22,756 bases of DNA from CAZADA01 sp964524065 (lineage in GTDB: Bacteria > Pseudomonadota > Alphaproteobacteria > Caulobacterales > Maricaulaceae). Shown here in pieces: positions 21,159 to 22,756 of this stretch (position 1 is its first letter; the number at the start of each line of letters is the position of its first letter). The translations under genes were made by a program, and so were the position numbers. Location: contig CAZGCB010000036.1 of NCBI GenBank assembly GCA_964524065.1, positions 1-22,756 of the forward strand, written 5' to 3'. The notes under the pieces are model-generated. The model searched no databases. It was given only the letters and a program-made list of their open reading frames with translations, and had not been told where the DNA came from.

Positions 21159-22091
21159 GACGATCGCGCCTCGTCCACCACCACCCCATCGCCCGCCATG
21201 GCCGCCCGTCAATCGCCGACAAACCGAGGGCGATCAGCACCATCCCGGCGATATGCACCGCCCTGAGCGCCTCATTCAGCAGCAGAACCCCCAACAGGAT
21301 TACGGTGACCGGATTCAGGAAGGTCACCAAGAGCAGGTTTGTGGCGCCCGCCATGGCCAAGAGGCGGAAATAGCCAATATAGGCCAACGCCGTGCCGAAC
21401 ACCGCCAAGGCGATGACGCCCGCCCACGCGGAAAACGGAGCCGCCGCGGCGCTGAACGGCGCGTCCACAAGCAACGCCGTCGGGATCATGAAAAGCGTTG
21501 ATGCGCTGACCTGGCCGGCGGCGATCACGATGGGATGAAGGCCGGTGCTTTGGAAACGGCGCCCATAGGCGCCCGCCACAGCGTAAGAGGCCGCCGCGAT
21601 CAACACCGCCAACTGGCCGAGAAAACCGCCGCCCAAACCGAGCAGCGCTTCGGGACCGATCATCACCGCGACGCCGATAAAGCCGACAACCACACCCAGC
21701 GCTTTTAGGCGCGTCACTCGTTCATCGGCCAAAACCGCATGAGCAATGATCACCCCGAACAAGGGTGTGGTCGCATTCAAAATTGAGGCGAGGCTGGAGG
21801 CGATTTGGGTCTGCCCCCAGCTGATAAGCGTGAAAGGCGCGACATTGTTCAGCAGGCCCATCACCAAAAACATCGCCCAAATCGCCGGGGAGCGCGGAAT
21901 AGGCAGCCCGCCGGCCACCGCGGCGGCCCACAGCATCAGCGCCGCCAACGCCAGGCGCAACGTCACCAGCGTGAGCGGCGTGAACCCCTCCAGGGCCAGT
22001 TCAATCAAGAAATATGAGCACCCCACAGCACCGACAGCCCGAACAACAATCCCCAGGCGGCCGGTCCCATGCGGGTTTCAATCGCGGGCAT
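21127..22091 (-). pseudogene. EamA/DMT-family transporter with a one-base frameshift
   Basis: EamA (RhaT-like) transporters are ten-helix inner-membrane exporters of small metabolites. ATG 22091 has AAGGAG at 6 nt and begins MPAIETRMGPAAWGLLFGLS, reading to VLWGAHIS and a stop at 22005. A second frame continues from GCSYFLIELALEGFTPLTLV through the rest of the protein. Joining them with one added base near 22018-22024 restores VLWGGSYFLIELAL, the family consensus for helix 1, and gives 966 nt, exactly 322 codons. So one G is missing. The rest, with two EamA repeats (GLLNNVAPFTLISWGQTQI, FLNPVTVILLGVLLLNEAL), looks intact. Either a true frameshift, or a sequencing or assembly slip in a GGGG run. 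Confidence 0.85.
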
Positions 22092-22173
22092 CGCCATCTC
22101 CTTGCGCGCACGTCCGCCCCGTGTGTAGACCGGTACGCCGTGGGATACAGTCCGATCCTTGCGCACCGGCGAC

Positions 22174-22218
22174 AAAGTCCAGCGGGCGGGCCCTCGCGAG
22201 CAGACTGGAAAAGTCCAG
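22174..22218 (+). repeat. Direct repeat AAAGTCCAG, 36 bp apart, in the divergent region before selO
   Basis: AAAGTCCAG occurs at 22174-22182 and at 22210-22218, just 5' of the selO start. The second copy is also the right arm of a CTGGA-AAAG-TCCAG inverted repeat. Spacing of about 3.5 helical turns could suit a regulator, but two 9-mers may arise by chance. The sequence between EamA and SelO is otherwise unremarkable. Confidence 0.35.
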
Positions 22219-22253
22219 ATGACGCGGCGCGCGGCGCCCGCTACATGCACTCC

Positions 22254-22756
22254 ATGCCCGTCAGTTCCGCCTATCGTCCCGATCCGCGCTTTGGCGCCCT
22301 CGGCCCTGAGTTCAGCGATCCTGTCACACCGGCGCCCTTTCCTGAGGCGACGCTGCGCTGGCGCGATCAGCGCGCCGCCGCGCGCGTGGGACTCGACACG
22401 CTGAACGACGCGGAATGGGACGCCGCGTTCCTTCATTTCGAGCCGCTGCCGGACAACCAGCAGAGAGCCCTGGCGCTGCGCTATCACGGCCATCAGTTTC
22501 GCAATTACAATCCCGATATTGGCGATGGGCGCGGCTTTCTGTTCGCGCAGCTGCGCGATGATCGCGGCCGGTTGTTGGATTTGGGCACCAAAGGCTCCGG
22601 CCGCACGCCCTATTCGCGCTTTGGCGATGGCCGCATGACGCTGTTGGGCGGGCTGCGCGAAACCGTGGCGGCGGGCTTTTTGGAGGCGCTCGGCGTGCCG
22701 GGCTGCGCCATCAACGATTTGCATGAAACCGGCGAGGATCTAGATCGTCAGGACGG
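22254..22756 (+). CDS. selO: Protein adenylyltransferase SelO (YdiU/UPF0061), N-terminal part, cut by window edge
   Basis: SelO is a pseudokinase-like enzyme that transfers AMP from ATP to Ser, Thr or Tyr of target proteins and has been linked to redox stress. From ATG 22254 (MPVSSAYRPDPRFGALGPEF; an in-frame ATG also lies at 22245) the frame stays open to the right edge, about 167 residues. Clear signatures are ALRYHGHQFRNYNPDIGDGRGFLFAQL, LDLGTKGSGRTPYSRFGDGRMTLLGGLRE and the LEALGVPG...ETGEDL region. These match the glycine-rich N-lobe with the GHQF, GDGR and KGSGRTP motifs. The Lys in TKGSGRT is the expected catalytic lysine. The C-terminal half lies outside the window. Confidence 0.95.
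   Translation, partial: MPVSSAYRPDPRFGALGPEFSDPVTPAPFPEATLRWRDQRAAARVGLDTLNDAEWDAAFLHFEPLPDNQQRALALRYHGHQFRNYNPDIGDGRGFLFAQLRDDRGRLLDLGTKGSGRTPYSRFGDGRMTLLGGLRETVAAGFLEALGVPGCAINDLHETGEDLDRQD

Noticed and set aside
22005..22026. Programmed ribosomal frameshift in the EamA gene
   Set aside because: No slippery heptamer or downstream stem, and such control is not known for EamA; a simple base loss is more likely.
1..22756. CRISPR arrays, insertion sequences, prophage, tRNA or rRNA genes
   Set aside because: No regularly spaced repeats, transposase or integrase motifs, cloverleaf or rRNA-like stretches were seen by eye.

Overview
The window is a high-GC (roughly two-thirds G+C by eye), gene-dense bacterial chromosome segment. 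Protein sequences such as ThiC, IF3, YebC and SOUL, together with the style of the translation-start regions, point to an Alphaproteobacterium, perhaps of the Caulobacterales/Hyphomonadaceae/Parvularculaceae type. That placement is inference from family resemblance. No tRNA, rRNA, CRISPR array, transposase or phage gene was seen.

Layout. (1) 1-4924, all minus strand: a translation block read right to left. Two glycosyltransferases (GT4, then GT9) lead into infC, an intrinsic terminator, rpmI and rplT, then a small coiled-coil membrane gene, then the start of pheS, which runs off the left edge. infC appears to start at an AUA codon. (2) 4925-8715: an alpha/beta hydrolase (+), a SOUL haem-binding protein plus a DUF1993 protein (-), yebC (+) with a large inverted repeat behind it, and a secreted four-EF-hand protein (+). 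(3) 8850-13682: a PP2C-like phosphatase (+), an EAL-like degenerate protein (-), a YegS/LCB5-type lipid kinase (+), a lipoprotein (-) and a zinc-ribbon methyltransferase (+). (4) 13679-17936, minus strand: a small AT-rich zinc-ribbon ORF, then a TPP-riboswitch-led transcription unit. In transcription order this unit is riboswitch, double-hotdog thioesterase-like protein, YjbR/MmcQ protein, a 31-codon ORF, a DJ-1/PfpI protein, and thiC. (5) 18029-22756: a two-PAS protein (-), an HSL-type esterase (+), a secreted PI-PLC-C1-like protein (+), an EamA transporter gene carrying a one-base frameshift (-), and the 5' part of selO (+).

The most notable observation is the thiamin unit. The only recognisable TPP aptamer lies about 2 kb upstream of thiC, directly before a hotdog-fold gene. 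The genes in between are tightly coupled (an ATGA overlap, a TGATG overlap and an 11-bp gap), so three non-thiamin protein families appear to be under TPP control with thiC. Other points worth checking are the infC AUA start with an internal terminator before rpmI, the apparent non-canonical start of the DUF1993 gene, the AT-rich zinc-ribbon ORF, the EamA frameshift, and several intergenic inverted or direct repeats. Most other genes look ordinary.
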